Shown here piece after piece: positions 43,499 through 52,696 of a stretch of DNA of 64,000 nt. Each line of letters starts with the position of its first letter. The first letter of the stretch is position 1. A model generated the notes under the pieces. The model saw nothing but the letters and a program-made list of their open reading frames with translations, had not been told where the DNA came from and searched no databases. Position numbers and translations under genes: made by a program. Origin of the DNA: Bin75 sp965223955 (GTDB lineage: Bacteria > Nitrospirota > Nitrospiria > Nitrospirales > UBA8639); the NCBI GenBank assembly GCA_965223955.1, contig OZ245029.1, positions 1,550,001 through 1,614,000 on the forward strand, in the 5' to 3' direction.

Positions 43499-43540
43499 GG
43501 CAACACCTTAACAAGGTGTTGCACTTCGTTTGTGAATTTA
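42509..43540 (-). mobile_element. IS30-family insertion sequence
   Basis: About 1032 bp. Imperfect terminal inverted repeats: ATTCACATTTGAAGTGCAAC at 42514-42533 and, on the other strand, ATTCACAAACGAAGTGCAAC ending at 43537. The outer flanks GGGAA (42504-42508) and GGGAA (43541-43545) may be a target duplication. Joining the flanks recreates a family B palindrome (GTCATCCTCGCGCACGCGGGAATCC), so the element landed inside a dispersed repeat. Confidence 0.85.
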
Positions 43541-43597
43541 GGGAATCCAAGGCCTTTCTCCCATTCTTTCACCCCTTCCTCTCCTTCGTGACGTTTT

Positions 43598-43735
43598 GTC
43601 CATATGTTTAATATTTCCACGTTTCTTCCAATATTTTATTTTATTAAAATTTTCAACAAACTTTAAAAATTTTTAAAATTGTTAAGATTCACACATTTTT
43701 TTAAACTTTTAATATTTCGTCATTTAATGAAAAAT
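43598..43735. other. Second AT-rich island
   Basis: About 140 bp nearly devoid of G/C just beyond the IS30 element, with AAACTTTAAAA and TTTAAACTTTTAATATTT words. Shares TGGAAATATTAAA (opposite strand) with the island at 14096-14222; both are followed by a family A REP. Confidence 0.65.
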
Positions 43736-43764
43736 GTGTCACGTCAATCGTCTTCCCGTAGACT

Positions 43765-43830
43765 CGCTGTCGGGTTACGCGAGGCCAACCCGCCCTCCCA
43801 CACTGTCAACGAATGACCGAACGTTTACTG
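43765..43830. repeat. Family A and D repeat units
   Basis: GCTGTCGGGTTACGCGAGGCCAACCCG (43766-43792, degenerate REP) followed by TGTCAACGAATGACCGAACG (43804-43823). Confidence 0.6.
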
Positions 43831-43924
43831 GAATGCCTGGCTTGTTGTCCAAGCAGGATTCCAAACTGAACGTTCTGTCTTATGTTCTTGACAAACCCCG
43901 TTAACGGTTCGATAGGGTGCCTGT

Positions 43925-44212
43925 GTGGGCTTGCTGCTGCCCCTGGCCACGCAGGCCGCTGATGCGGACGAGCTTGAGTGGGAAGTCTACGCTTTACCCG
44001 CCTTAACAATTGGGTTCATTCTCTATGCGATGGCAACGGCAGAAGAGGGTGAAACAAAAACCGGAGACCAGGCTGGTCCCCCGAAAGAACAGCGATCGGT
44101 GGCAGCCCAAGACGCCAAAGCAACAGGGCTCGCCGAACAATTCGCCACCCTGCACACGAACGAGGCCGCCGGAACCAACCTGAAGGGGCGGCGTCACGTA
44201 TCCCCTGTTTGA
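43925..44212 (+). CDS. Doubtful small hypothetical protein
   Basis: 95 codons from GTG 43925. It reads like the tail of a signal peptide (LLLPLATQAADADE), one hydrophobic segment (LPALTIGFILYAMAT) and a polar tail. No ribosome site and no recognised family. It may be a decayed gene fragment in a region of repeats and IS remains. Confidence 0.3.
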   Translation: MGLLLPLATQAADADELEWEVYALPALTIGFILYAMATAEEGETKTGDQAGPPKEQRSVAAQDAKATGLAEQFATLHTNEAAGTNLKGRRHVSPV

Positions 44213-44391
44213 GTGGTAAGCACGCCCCCTGGTGCCCGTTTGGTGGGCAGCCTTCGTGCGGGTCGGCACTTTTTCATGAACAGTAAAGGAGCACGACGAT
44301 GCGAACCTTTGACTGTCCGAAAGCGGAAGGCCCAATGGCGAGGGACAGGCACGGGAGGATTTGCGGAAATGCTTGGAGTTGGTGCGAAAGG

Positions 44392-44440
44392 GCCGAAAAT
44401 TTTAGAAACCACCCGTTGCACTTCAAATGTGAATCCACCT
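44392..44440 (-). mobile_element. Solo end of the same IS30-type element
   Basis: Reverse complement reads GGTGGATTCACATTTGAAGTGC then AACGGGTGGTTTCTAAAATTTTCGG, nearly identical to the left end of the complete IS at 42509-42560. No transposase is attached. It is either a relic of an older copy or one side of a deletion. Confidence 0.75.
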
Positions 44441-44502
44441 CCCTCATGCAGGTTTGCCGCCTGTACCCAAGGGATGAAAAGGGGACGCTCGGGTCTCCGG
44501 CC

Positions 44503-44560
44503 TCGCTGTCGGGTTACGCGACGCTCACCCGACCTGACTTGATCGGGGAGGGGTGGTCCC
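44503..44560. repeat. Degenerate family A REP plus family B half-unit
   Basis: CTGTCGGGTTACGCGACGCTCACCCGACCTGA followed by TTGATCGGGGAGGG. Confidence 0.55.
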
Positions 44561-44729
44561 ATCCGGATTCTTGACCCTCCATAGACCATATGATAGCGTA
44601 ACCTTTTCTTGGTCTTCATCTTCACGAGACCTCCTGATCTACCAGTCTTCAGGTTCATGACTCAGTTGACGTTCATGGTCGCACGGTGGCCTTGGGGTCC
44701 ATTCACGTTATTTCATCCAGGAGTTTTTC

Positions 44730-45812
44730 ATGTCGCGAGTGTATAACTTCAGCGCCGGCCCGGCCATGTTGCCTGAGGCCGTGTTGCAACGAGCCCAGGC
44801 CGAATTGACGGATTGGCACGGGGCCGGGGCCTCCATTATGGAGATGAGCCACCGTGGAAAAGAGTTTGTCTCGGTTCATGCCGAGGCTGAACGGGACGTC
44901 CGTGACTTATTGGGCGTTCCCGATTCGTACAAAGTGCTCTTTTTGCAAGGAGGAGCCACCGGGCAGTTTGCCGCCGTCCCCATGAACCTTTTGCGCGGGA
45001 AGAGCAAGGCGGATTACATTTTGACCGGGGCCTGGGGCAAAAAGGCCATTGGTGATGCCAGGAAATATTGCGAAGTGAACCTCGCGGCTTCTTCCGAAAG
45101 CCGGAAATTCTCCGCGATCCCCCCGTTTGAAGATTGGGCGTTGAGTGCGGAGGCGGCGTATGTTCATTACACCCCCAATGAAACGATTGACGGCGTCGAG
45201 TTTCACTGGGTGCCCGAGACCGGTGACGTCCCGCTCGTCGCCGATCTTTCTTCAACCATCCTGTCCCGTCCCATCGAGGTCAGCCGGTTCGGATTGATTT
45301 ATGCGGGAGCACAAAAAAACATCGGTCCGGCCGGCGTGACGTTGGTGATCGTGCGGGACGACCTGATCGGCGAGACGTTGCCGATAACGCCCAGTGTGTT
45401 TGATTACGCGCAACAGGCCAAAGCGGATTCCATGCTGAATACGCCGCCGACCTATAGCCTGTATATCGCGGGCTTGGTCTTTCAATGGGTGAAAGAGCAG
45501 GGCGGGCTTTCGGCCATGGCCGACCGCAACGAACGGAAGGCCAGGAAACTGTATGCCGCGATTGATAATTCCGGTTTCTATCGGAACCCGGTGGACCCAT
45601 CCTGTCGATCCTGGATGAACGTGCCGTTCGTCCTGGCCGATCCGGAATTGGACCGTGAGTTTCTTGCGGGAGCGGCCCAGGCCGGATTGACCACGTTGCA
45701 AGGGCATCGTTCGGTGGGCGGGATGCGTGCGAGTATCTATAATGCCATGCCTGAGGCTGGCGTTGATGCGTTAATCGACTATATGGCGGATTTTGAAAAA
45801 CGGAAAGCGTAG
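44730..45812 (+). CDS. serC: Phosphoserine aminotransferase
   Basis: 360 aa. Second step of phosphorylated serine biosynthesis (3-phosphohydroxypyruvate + Glu to phosphoserine), also used in PLP synthesis. Starts SRVYNFSAGPAMLPEAVL, the canonical family start; the PLP lysine is K196 in AGAQKNIGPAG; GGMRASIYNAMPEAGV near the end is conserved. The ATG at 44730 follows AGGAGTTTTTC. The serA gene begins 10 bp after the stop, forming a serCA operon. Confidence 0.97.
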   Translation: MSRVYNFSAGPAMLPEAVLQRAQAELTDWHGAGASIMEMSHRGKEFVSVHAEAERDVRDLLGVPDSYKVLFLQGGATGQFAAVPMNLLRGKSKADYILTGAWGKKAIGDARKYCEVNLAASSESRKFSAIPPFEDWALSAEAAYVHYTPNETIDGVEFHWVPETGDVPLVADLSSTILSRPIEVSRFGLIYAGAQKNIGPAGVTLVIVRDDLIGETLPITPSVFDYAQQAKADSMLNTPPTYSLYIAGLVFQWVKEQGGLSAMADRNERKARKLYAAIDNSGFYRNPVDPSCRSWMNVPFVLADPELDREFLAGAAQAGLTTLQGHRSVGGMRASIYNAMPEAGVDALIDYMADFEKRKA

Positions 45813-45822
45813 GGAATAGTCC

Positions 45823-47415
45823 ATGAACATTCTGATTAGTGACAGTTTATCGCCGCGAGGGGTTGCCGTTCTTGAACAGGGCGGGTTTCGTGCTGACGTG
45901 AAAACCAAGTTGCCCAAGGAACAGCTTCTGGAAGAAATCAAAGAGTATGATGGGATCATCGTTCGGTCCGGCACGAAGGTGACGGCTGACGTCATTGAGG
46001 CCGGAAGCCGTCTCAAGATCATCGGGCGCGCCGGAACGGGCCTTGACAACGTTGATTGTGAAGCCGCCACCCGGCGTGGCATCGTCGTGATGAATACGCC
46101 CGGTGGGAATACGACGACGACGGCGGAGCACACGATCGCCATGATTGTGGCCATGAGTCGTAAAATTCCCCAGGCCGTCGTTTCGACAAAGGCGGGTAAG
46201 TGGGAGAAAAGCAAATTCATGGGAACGGAGTTGTATAACAAGACTCTCGGCCTTGTGGGGTTGGGGCAGATCGGAACCTACGTCACCAAGTTGGCGCAAG
46301 GCTTGGCCATGCAGGTGATCGGCTATGATCCCTACTTGGCTTCGGATCGCGCGCGGGAGTTGGGAATCCAGGCCGTGGAATTGGACGAATTGTTCAGGCG
46401 GGCCGATTTCATCTCGGTTCATACCCCGTTGACCAATGAGACCCGGTCTTTGATCAACACCCAAACCATACGACACATGAAAGACGGAGTCATGATTGTG
46501 AATTGTGCGCGTGGGGGTATCATCAATGAACACGATATCTACGAAGCCCTCAAAAGCAGAAAAGTCGCCGCCGCGGCATTCGACGTGTTCGAGGAAGAGC
46601 CCGTGAAGCCGGATCATCCCTTGCTCACCCTGGACAACTTCATCTGTACGCCTCATATCGGTGCCTCGACCGAGGAAGCCCAGGAAAAGGTGGCCATCGG
46701 GATTGCCGAACAATTTGTCGACTATTTCAGGAAAGGCGTGGCTCGGGGTGCGGTGAATATTCCGTCGGTTCCGCCTGAAGCCGTGCTGCAACTCCATCCT
46801 TACCTGGGGTTAGCCGAGCGGATGGGGTTGTTTCAGGCGCAACTGATTGATGGAGGCATTGAACAGGTCACCGTGGAATATCGTGGAGAGGTGGCGGCTC
46901 TCTCCTTGGCTCCCCTGACGGTCGCGGTCCTGAAGGGCTTGTTGACCCCGATTTTACAAGATACGGTGAATGCCGTGAATGCGCCCTTTATTGCGAAGCA
47001 GCGTGGCATCGAGGTCAAGGAAGTGAAGGGGAGCGACGCGGGAGATTATACGAGTTTGATACGTCTTCACGTGAAAGCCGGTGAACAAACGCATCAATTG
47101 GCCGGCACCCTGTATAACAAAAAGGATCCTCGCATCGTTGAAAGCAATGCGTACGCGGTCGAGGTGATTCCCGAAGGCCATATGCTGTTGATCTATAACT
47201 TCGACCGTCCCGGTGTCATTGGAACGGTTGGGCGTATTCTTGGGGAACACGGCATCAATATTGCCAAGATGCAATGTTCTCGTGGGCAGAAAGGCGCCAA
47301 TTCGTTATTGATCCTTAGTTTGGACGAGCCGCCGCCGCTTCACGTGCTGGACAGCATCAAACGCGAGCAGGACATTCTTTCGGCTCGCCTTGTGGATCTT
47401 TCACGCGTGTCTTAA
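45823..47415 (+). CDS. serA: D-3-phosphoglycerate dehydrogenase
   Basis: 530 aa. First committed step of serine synthesis (3-phosphoglycerate to 3-phosphohydroxypyruvate, NAD+). Catalytic domain with GRAGTGLDNVD, NAD-binding GLGQIG (about 146-151), NCARGGIINE and the catalytic His in TPHIGASTEEAQ. A long type with an intervening allosteric domain (about 320-450) and a C-terminal ACT domain (about 455-530), likely sensing serine. Follows serC by 10 bp. Confidence 0.97.
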   Translation: MNILISDSLSPRGVAVLEQGGFRADVKTKLPKEQLLEEIKEYDGIIVRSGTKVTADVIEAGSRLKIIGRAGTGLDNVDCEAATRRGIVVMNTPGGNTTTTAEHTIAMIVAMSRKIPQAVVSTKAGKWEKSKFMGTELYNKTLGLVGLGQIGTYVTKLAQGLAMQVIGYDPYLASDRARELGIQAVELDELFRRADFISVHTPLTNETRSLINTQTIRHMKDGVMIVNCARGGIINEHDIYEALKSRKVAAAAFDVFEEEPVKPDHPLLTLDNFICTPHIGASTEEAQEKVAIGIAEQFVDYFRKGVARGAVNIPSVPPEAVLQLHPYLGLAERMGLFQAQLIDGGIEQVTVEYRGEVAALSLAPLTVAVLKGLLTPILQDTVNAVNAPFIAKQRGIEVKEVKGSDAGDYTSLIRLHVKAGEQTHQLAGTLYNKKDPRIVESNAYAVEVIPEGHMLLIYNFDRPGVIGTVGRILGEHGINIAKMQCSRGQKGANSLLILSLDEPPPLHVLDSIKREQDILSARLVDLSRVS

Positions 47416-47431
47416 CGGTCCGCTTTTTTCG

Positions 47432-48793
47432 ATGGCTCGCCGTCCCCAACCACGCTCGAAGCACCACACGGTTTCTTCAGAGATAACACCCCGTTCTCTT
47501 ATCCCGATCGGGATGACGACCCTGTTGCCTGATGCGGCTGAACGCGTTCGTCATTTGGAACGCGCGTTATTCGAGGGGTTTACCCGATGGGGCTATCGCG
47601 AAATCATCCCGCCGACCTTTGAATACCTGGACGTACTCTCTGCCGGGTTGCCGGCCGATATCCTGGAAAAGTGTTACAAAGTCGCCGACTGGACGACCGG
47701 ACGCATTTTAGTGCTTCGTCCCGACGTGACCGCGCAGATCGCGAAAATTGTGGCGATGGGGATGGCCGGGCGCCAACTTCCCCTTCGGTTGAGTTATCGC
47801 TCCACCGTGTTTCGCTATGAGCCCGAACACGCAGGCCGGGAGCGGGAAGTGTTTCAGTTGGGGGTCGAACTGATCGGGGTCGATGACGCGTCGATGGATG
47901 CCGAAATCTTGATCTTGCTCATCGAGTCCCTCAAGGCCGTGGGGCTGCCGAATTTTAAAATTTCACTCGGACACGTTGGCTTCTACCAGGCGTTGCTGGC
48001 GCAGTCCGGACTATCGGAACAGGGGCGCAAGCAAGCGGAACTCGCGGCGGCGCATAAAGACCTGCCGAAGCTGGAACGAATCCTGAAAACCGAACGCGTG
48101 TCAGCCAAACAGGCCCGGCCCATCCTTGAAGCCCCGGGGCGTTATGGACGGGAAGAAGTCTTGCAATGGGGCCGAGCCCTCGCCGGTCGTAATGCACCTC
48201 TGCTTGCTCCCATTGAGCGGTTGACCAAGGTCTATGCGCTCCTCGATGCGGCTGGTGTCCAGGAGCATTTGCTCCTGGATCTGGGAGAGTTTCGGGGGTT
48301 TGATTACTATGATGGAGTCGTGTTCGACGTGTTCTCCGCCAACGTCGGCTGTGAACTTGGCGGGGGCGGACGCTATAACCATTTAATCGGACAATTTGGA
48401 CAAGATCTCCCCTCTACGGGCTTTGCCTTGGATCTTGATCGATTGTTCCTGGCGTTTGGGAAGGGGGCAGAGAAATGGGCCCTGGAAACCCCCAGCGTGG
48501 TGGTGGCTGCGCCTGATTCTCATTTTGGACAGGCGTTTCAAACGAGTCGGCTCCTTCGCTCGCATGGGTTGGTGGTGTATCAGGAAACCGTGCCCCGGTG
48601 GGATTCGACCCGACTCCGAAGGATGCGAACCCGTGTCCAGGCTTCCGGCGCGTCCTGGGCCGTGATGGTGGGTGTGCCTTCTGTATCGAGCCAGGAAGCC
48701 GTGGTCATGGCGAAAAAGGCAAAAACCTCACGGACTGTCCGCATCCAAGACCTTCCCAACCTGATCCTCAAAGGTACGCATGCCCACGTCTGA
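47432..48793 (+). CDS. hisZ: ATP phosphoribosyltransferase regulatory subunit
   Basis: 453 aa. HisRS-like protein without tRNA-charging function that pairs with short-form HisG and controls the first step of histidine synthesis. Class II synthetase-like motifs: GYREIIPPTFEYLDVL, LRPDVTAQIAKIVA, SYRSTVFRYE, and GFDYYDGVVFDVFS. It lacks the C-terminal anticodon domain arrangement of real HisRS. ATG 47432 is used; Met at 47513 is an alternative closer to the typical start. It overlaps dnaB by 14 bp. hisG is not in the window. Confidence 0.9.
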   Translation: MARRPQPRSKHHTVSSEITPRSLIPIGMTTLLPDAAERVRHLERALFEGFTRWGYREIIPPTFEYLDVLSAGLPADILEKCYKVADWTTGRILVLRPDVTAQIAKIVAMGMAGRQLPLRLSYRSTVFRYEPEHAGREREVFQLGVELIGVDDASMDAEILILLIESLKAVGLPNFKISLGHVGFYQALLAQSGLSEQGRKQAELAAAHKDLPKLERILKTERVSAKQARPILEAPGRYGREEVLQWGRALAGRNAPLLAPIERLTKVYALLDAAGVQEHLLLDLGEFRGFDYYDGVVFDVFSANVGCELGGGGRYNHLIGQFGQDLPSTGFALDLDRLFLAFGKGAEKWALETPSVVVAAPDSHFGQAFQTSRLLRSHGLVVYQETVPRWDSTRLRRMRTRVQASGASWAVMVGVPSVSSQEAVVMAKKAKTSRTVRIQDLPNLILKGTHAHV

Positions 48794-50123
48794 CGTCTCC
48801 GACCTTCGGCTTCCTCCCCAGAACGTTGATGCCGAGCAATCCATCCTCGGAGCCGTTCTGTTGGAAAATAGCGCGCTTAGCAAGGCGCTTGAGGTGATTG
48901 TCGAAGAAGACTTTCATCGTGGTGCGCATCGAACCATTTTTGCGGGGATGATCGAACTGTCTGAACGGAATGAAGTGGTTGATCAGATCACGTTGACGGA
49001 ACTTCTGAAAACAAAAGGCCAATTGGAGCAGGTGGGCGGAGCCGCGTACGTGGCTGAATTGGTGCAGGCTGTTCCCAGTGCTTCGAATATCCGACACCAT
49101 TGCAAAATCGTGCGGGAAAAATCCCTGTTGCGTGGGTTGATCCGCGTCGCCACCGACGTGGTGTCCAAAGGGTACGATGAACTGGAGGAGTCGGGCGATC
49201 TCCTGGAATATGCGGAGCGGGAAATTTTCAGGCTGGGCCAAGGACGCGTGGATCGGTCGTTTGTCGCCATGCATCAAATCGTCAAGGAAAGCGTTGAACT
49301 TGTCGATCGATTATTCAGCCGCAAAGAACGCATTACGGGAGTGCCGACCGGGTACCGCGTGATTGATGATGTGACGGCCGGGCTGCAGCCGTCCGATCTC
49401 ATTATTATTGCCGGTCGCCCGAGTATGGGGAAAACCAGTCTGGCCCTGGGTATCGCCGAATATGCCGCGATTCGCGCGAATTTAACCGTGGGCATTTTCA
49501 GCCTGGAAATGTCTCAAGCCCAGCTTGTGCTTCGGATGCTCAGTTCCCAGGCGTTCCTGGATTCTCATGCCTTGAGGACGGGGCAACTGACTCCTGAAGA
49601 TTGGCGTTCGTTGTGTGACGCGGCCGATCGTCTGGAAAGGGCCAGGATTTTCATCGATGATTCAGGAGGGCTCACGGTGCAGCAAATGCGGAGTAAGGCC
49701 CGGCGCCTCAAAGCAGAGCAAGGCCTGGATCTTCTGATCATCGATTATCTCCAACTCATGCAGGGGCACAGTCGTGCAGAATCACGACAACAGGAAATTT
49801 CCGATATCAGTCGGTCGCTCAAGGCCTTCGCAAAAGAATTGGATATTCCCGTGCTTGCGTTGTCCCAACTCAGTCGCGCGGTCGAGAGTCGGAAACCACC
49901 TATCCCGGTTTTGGCTGATCTCCGGGAATCCGGGGCCATTGAACAGGATGCGGATATCGTGATGTTCATTTATCGCGATGAGGTTTATAATCCTGACACG
50001 GAAGAAAAAGGCCTTGCCGATATTTTGATTCGGAAACATCGCAATGGTCCGACGGGTGATCGGCAACTGACTTTCCAGGAGCGGTATGCGAAATTTGCCG
50101 ATCTTGAGACCCATCATCCCTGA
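48780..50123 (+). CDS. dnaB: Replicative DNA helicase
   Basis: 447 aa. Hexameric 5'-3' helicase of the replication fork. N-terminal primase-interacting domain starts PPQNVDAEQSILGAVLLEN; RecA-like motor has Walker A AGRPSMGKTSLALG, Walker B-like LLIIDYLQLMQG, and the DnaB motif LSQLSRAVESR with DLRESGAIEQDADIV. Full length, no intein. The start ATG 48780 lies within the hisZ end; the TPR lipoprotein gene follows after about 18 bp. Confidence 0.97.
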   Translation: MPTSDVSDLRLPPQNVDAEQSILGAVLLENSALSKALEVIVEEDFHRGAHRTIFAGMIELSERNEVVDQITLTELLKTKGQLEQVGGAAYVAELVQAVPSASNIRHHCKIVREKSLLRGLIRVATDVVSKGYDELEESGDLLEYAEREIFRLGQGRVDRSFVAMHQIVKESVELVDRLFSRKERITGVPTGYRVIDDVTAGLQPSDLIIIAGRPSMGKTSLALGIAEYAAIRANLTVGIFSLEMSQAQLVLRMLSSQAFLDSHALRTGQLTPEDWRSLCDAADRLERARIFIDDSGGLTVQQMRSKARRLKAEQGLDLLIIDYLQLMQGHSRAESRQQEISDISRSLKAFAKELDIPVLALSQLSRAVESRKPPIPVLADLRESGAIEQDADIVMFIYRDEVYNPDTEEKGLADILIRKHRNGPTGDRQLTFQERYAKFADLETHHP

Positions 50124-50141
50124 TGCCTTGGATTGAGGGAA

Positions 50142-51980
50142 ATGATTCATCCAAGACGAAGGTGGTTTTCTAGAGGAGCGGGCGTGCTGCCCGGTGGATG
50201 GCAGGAACGGGTGCTGGTCATGTTCCTGCTGATTCCGCTGGTGGTGGTGTCTTGTGCCGCGGTACCCGAACCTGAACCCGACTCCGTCACCCAGCCTGAA
50301 TTCGTGCCGCCACCCCTTCCTGCTCCGGCGTATCATCATTTCTTACAAGGCTATCTGGCGGAACTCGCGAATGACGTCCCCAAGGCCGTGTTCGAGTATC
50401 GAGCCGCTCTGCAATTCGACCCGAAGTCGGTCTTCCTGCGCGTGCGGTTGGCCGCGCTGCAATTTTTGTCGGGGAATATGCAAAGAGCCGTCGCCACGTT
50501 GGATCAAGTCCGGACAACTCGAGTCCAGGATGCGGGCGTGCTGGCTGAAATGGCCAAAATCTACGCGGGCGGAGGGAAATTCGACCGCGCGTTAGGGTTA
50601 TATGACGAAGCGATCCGTGTGAATCCTGAACGTGAGGAAACCTATTTTGATAAAGGGGTCTTGCTGCTCAATCTCAAGCGACCCCTGCAGGCCGAAGCGG
50701 TTTTTGTTCAGGGTATTGCCCATGCACCGGAGTCTCATTTCGGACATTTCTACCGGGGAAAAGCCTTTGAGGCGCAAGGAAAGGGAACGGAGGCCAAGGA
50801 AGCCTACCGTCAAGCGATCACAAGGGCCGAACGGTTTGAACCGGCATATCAGGCCTTGCTGAACCTGCATGAGTCCGACGGGGATCTTCAGGAAGCGATT
50901 CAGCTCTACCAGCAATTTGTTTCGTCAGTCAGGCCTCGGGGCAATACGTTCCGTAAGGACTTCATCCGTTTTTTGGTGAACCAAAAAGACTTTGAGCGAG
51001 CCTTGGATATGCTGGATCAGATGATCGTGGATGACCCCAAGGACGTGAAGGTGCAAATCCAAAAAGCTCTTGTCTACGTCGAGATGAAAGACCCCCACCG
51101 CGCCATGACGGATTTGAAACGGATCGTCCAGGCCCATCCGTCCGAGCTTCGGGTTCGAGATTATCTGGGATGGTTGTACGAACAAATCGAAGACGTCGAA
51201 GGGGCGATTGAAGCGTATCGGACCAATATCGATATGGATTCGACGTTTTACGACAGTCGTATTCACCTGGGCATTCTGCTGTATCGACTCACGCGCTATG
51301 ATGAAGCGGCGCTGCATTTGACCCGAGCGGCCGGGCTGAAACCCGGCAATCCGGAGACGCATTTTTTGCTGGGCTTGAGTTACCTGCAAGCAGAGGCATT
51401 TGAACAAGCGACGTCTGCGTTTAAAAAGGGGCTGGAGTATCACCCCAATGATGAAAATTTGCGATTTAATCTTGGTGCCGCGTATGACAAACTCGACCGG
51501 TTTCCCGACGTGGTTCGAGAAATGGAAGCGGTGCTGGCCCTCAATCCCGAGCATGCCGACGCGCTCAATTATTTGGGCTATAGTTACGCCGATCGAGGCA
51601 TCAATGGGGAAAAAGCCGTGGAATTGACTCGACGCGCCGTCGCGCTCAAGCCGGACAATGGGGCGTATGTCGACAGCTTGGGGTGGGCGTTATTCAAAGT
51701 CGGACGGGTGGCTGAAGCCCTTCGAGAAATTCAGCGAGCGGCCGAACTCGTCAAAGATGACCCGGTCATTTTTGAGCACTTGGGAGAAATTTATCTGACC
51801 CAGGAGCATCAGGAGGCGGCCAGGGATGCTTGGATCCTGGCGCTGAAATTGGATCCTCGCAATGAGAAATTAATCAAACGATTTCGTGAAGTGGGCTTTG
51901 GGAATCCGCCCAATCTGCAAGGAGAGCAGTTGGAGGATGACGCTCAAGTGAGCCAATGCGCGGATCCCGTCATTCCCTGA
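50142..51980 (+). CDS. TPR-rich lipoprotein
   Basis: 612 aa. N-terminal signal with Arg-rich start and hydrophobic core ending VVVSC, an acceptable lipobox (Cys near 38), then a Pro-rich linker and about a dozen TPR units (about 60-590). Probably a periplasmic or outer-membrane scaffold, possibly for pilus or exopolysaccharide assembly, given the pilin gene downstream (inference). ATG 50142 is chosen; GAGGGA lies directly before it, unusually close. Not a recognised named protein. Confidence 0.82.
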   Translation: MIHPRRRWFSRGAGVLPGGWQERVLVMFLLIPLVVVSCAAVPEPEPDSVTQPEFVPPPLPAPAYHHFLQGYLAELANDVPKAVFEYRAALQFDPKSVFLRVRLAALQFLSGNMQRAVATLDQVRTTRVQDAGVLAEMAKIYAGGGKFDRALGLYDEAIRVNPEREETYFDKGVLLLNLKRPLQAEAVFVQGIAHAPESHFGHFYRGKAFEAQGKGTEAKEAYRQAITRAERFEPAYQALLNLHESDGDLQEAIQLYQQFVSSVRPRGNTFRKDFIRFLVNQKDFERALDMLDQMIVDDPKDVKVQIQKALVYVEMKDPHRAMTDLKRIVQAHPSELRVRDYLGWLYEQIEDVEGAIEAYRTNIDMDSTFYDSRIHLGILLYRLTRYDEAALHLTRAAGLKPGNPETHFLLGLSYLQAEAFEQATSAFKKGLEYHPNDENLRFNLGAAYDKLDRFPDVVREMEAVLALNPEHADALNYLGYSYADRGINGEKAVELTRRAVALKPDNGAYVDSLGWALFKVGRVAEALREIQRAAELVKDDPVIFEHLGEIYLTQEHQEAARDAWILALKLDPRNEKLIKRFREVGFGNPPNLQGEQLEDDAQVSQCADPVIP

Positions 51981-52242
51981 TCCCCCGTTCCCAAGGCAAC
52001 CTTCAGCGAATAAACACCTGAGGTACGACGTGATGGCTGCATCAAAACAGGAATCCCCCATGCAGGCTTTCGCCTGCACACGAAGGGATGAAAAAGGTCC
52101 AGGTTGTCATCCTGAGCGAAGCGAAGGATCTGCTGTTCCACGCGTGCGGTGGTTGAGCGAGAGATTCCTCGCTATGCTCGGAATGACAGATTCGGGGTGG
52201 CGTAGGCTATTGTCATACCAATGGTGGAGGAGGGAAAGTCTC
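51981..52242. repeat. Intergenic repeat before the pilin gene
   Basis: Contains GTCATCCTGAGCGAAGCGAAGG ... GAGAGATTCCTCGC ... GGAATGACAG (52106-52190), a palindromic dispersed unit of the same class as 7456-7590. The open frame from 52030 crosses it but only its last part is the pilin gene. Confidence 0.6.
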
Positions 52243-52686
52243 TTGCATGCCATTCGCAATCGGCGAGGGTTCAGCTTGACGGAGTTGATGATCGTCGTGG
52301 CCATCATCGGCATTTTGGCGGTGCTTGCCATTCCGAATTTTCTTAAATATCAAGCCCGGGCCAAACAATCGGAAGCCAAAACCAACCTGGTGGCGCTTCA
52401 TACCAGCGAACTGGCCTATTTCGCCGAGAAAAATACCTACGTCGACGATTTCAACGCGATCGGGTTTGCCGTCACGGGTTCCTCTCAATTGTATTACTAT
52501 GAACTGGGAGACGGCAGTTCCGGAACACTGCCGCCCGGCTGTACGGCTTCGACCTTGGATCACGTGTCGGCCACGGGGTTTACGGCCGTGGCCACTGCGA
52601 ACATCGATGGCGATCCGACCTGTGACGTGTGGACCATTGATGAGACGAAAACGTTGCAGAACGTCACGAATGACGTGGCCTTATAG
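52243..52686 (+). CDS. Type IV pilin-like protein
   Basis: 147 aa from TTG 52243, chosen because AGGAGGG at 52228-52233 precedes it and gives a normal short leader (HAIRNRRG). Prepilin peptidase would cut G|FSLTELMIVV, leaving Phe1 and Glu5 of a classic N-methylated pilin helix (VAIIGILAVLAIPNF). The C-terminal globular part contains a Cys pair (CTASTLD ... CDVW) that could form the D-region disulfide. A near-identical copy of its last 186 bp lies at 54470-54655. No other pilus genes are visible here. Confidence 0.88.
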   Translation: MHAIRNRRGFSLTELMIVVAIIGILAVLAIPNFLKYQARAKQSEAKTNLVALHTSELAYFAEKNTYVDDFNAIGFAVTGSSQLYYYELGDGSSGTLPPGCTASTLDHVSATGFTAVATANIDGDPTCDVWTIDETKTLQNVTNDVAL

Positions 52687-52696
52687 GGTCGTTCCC

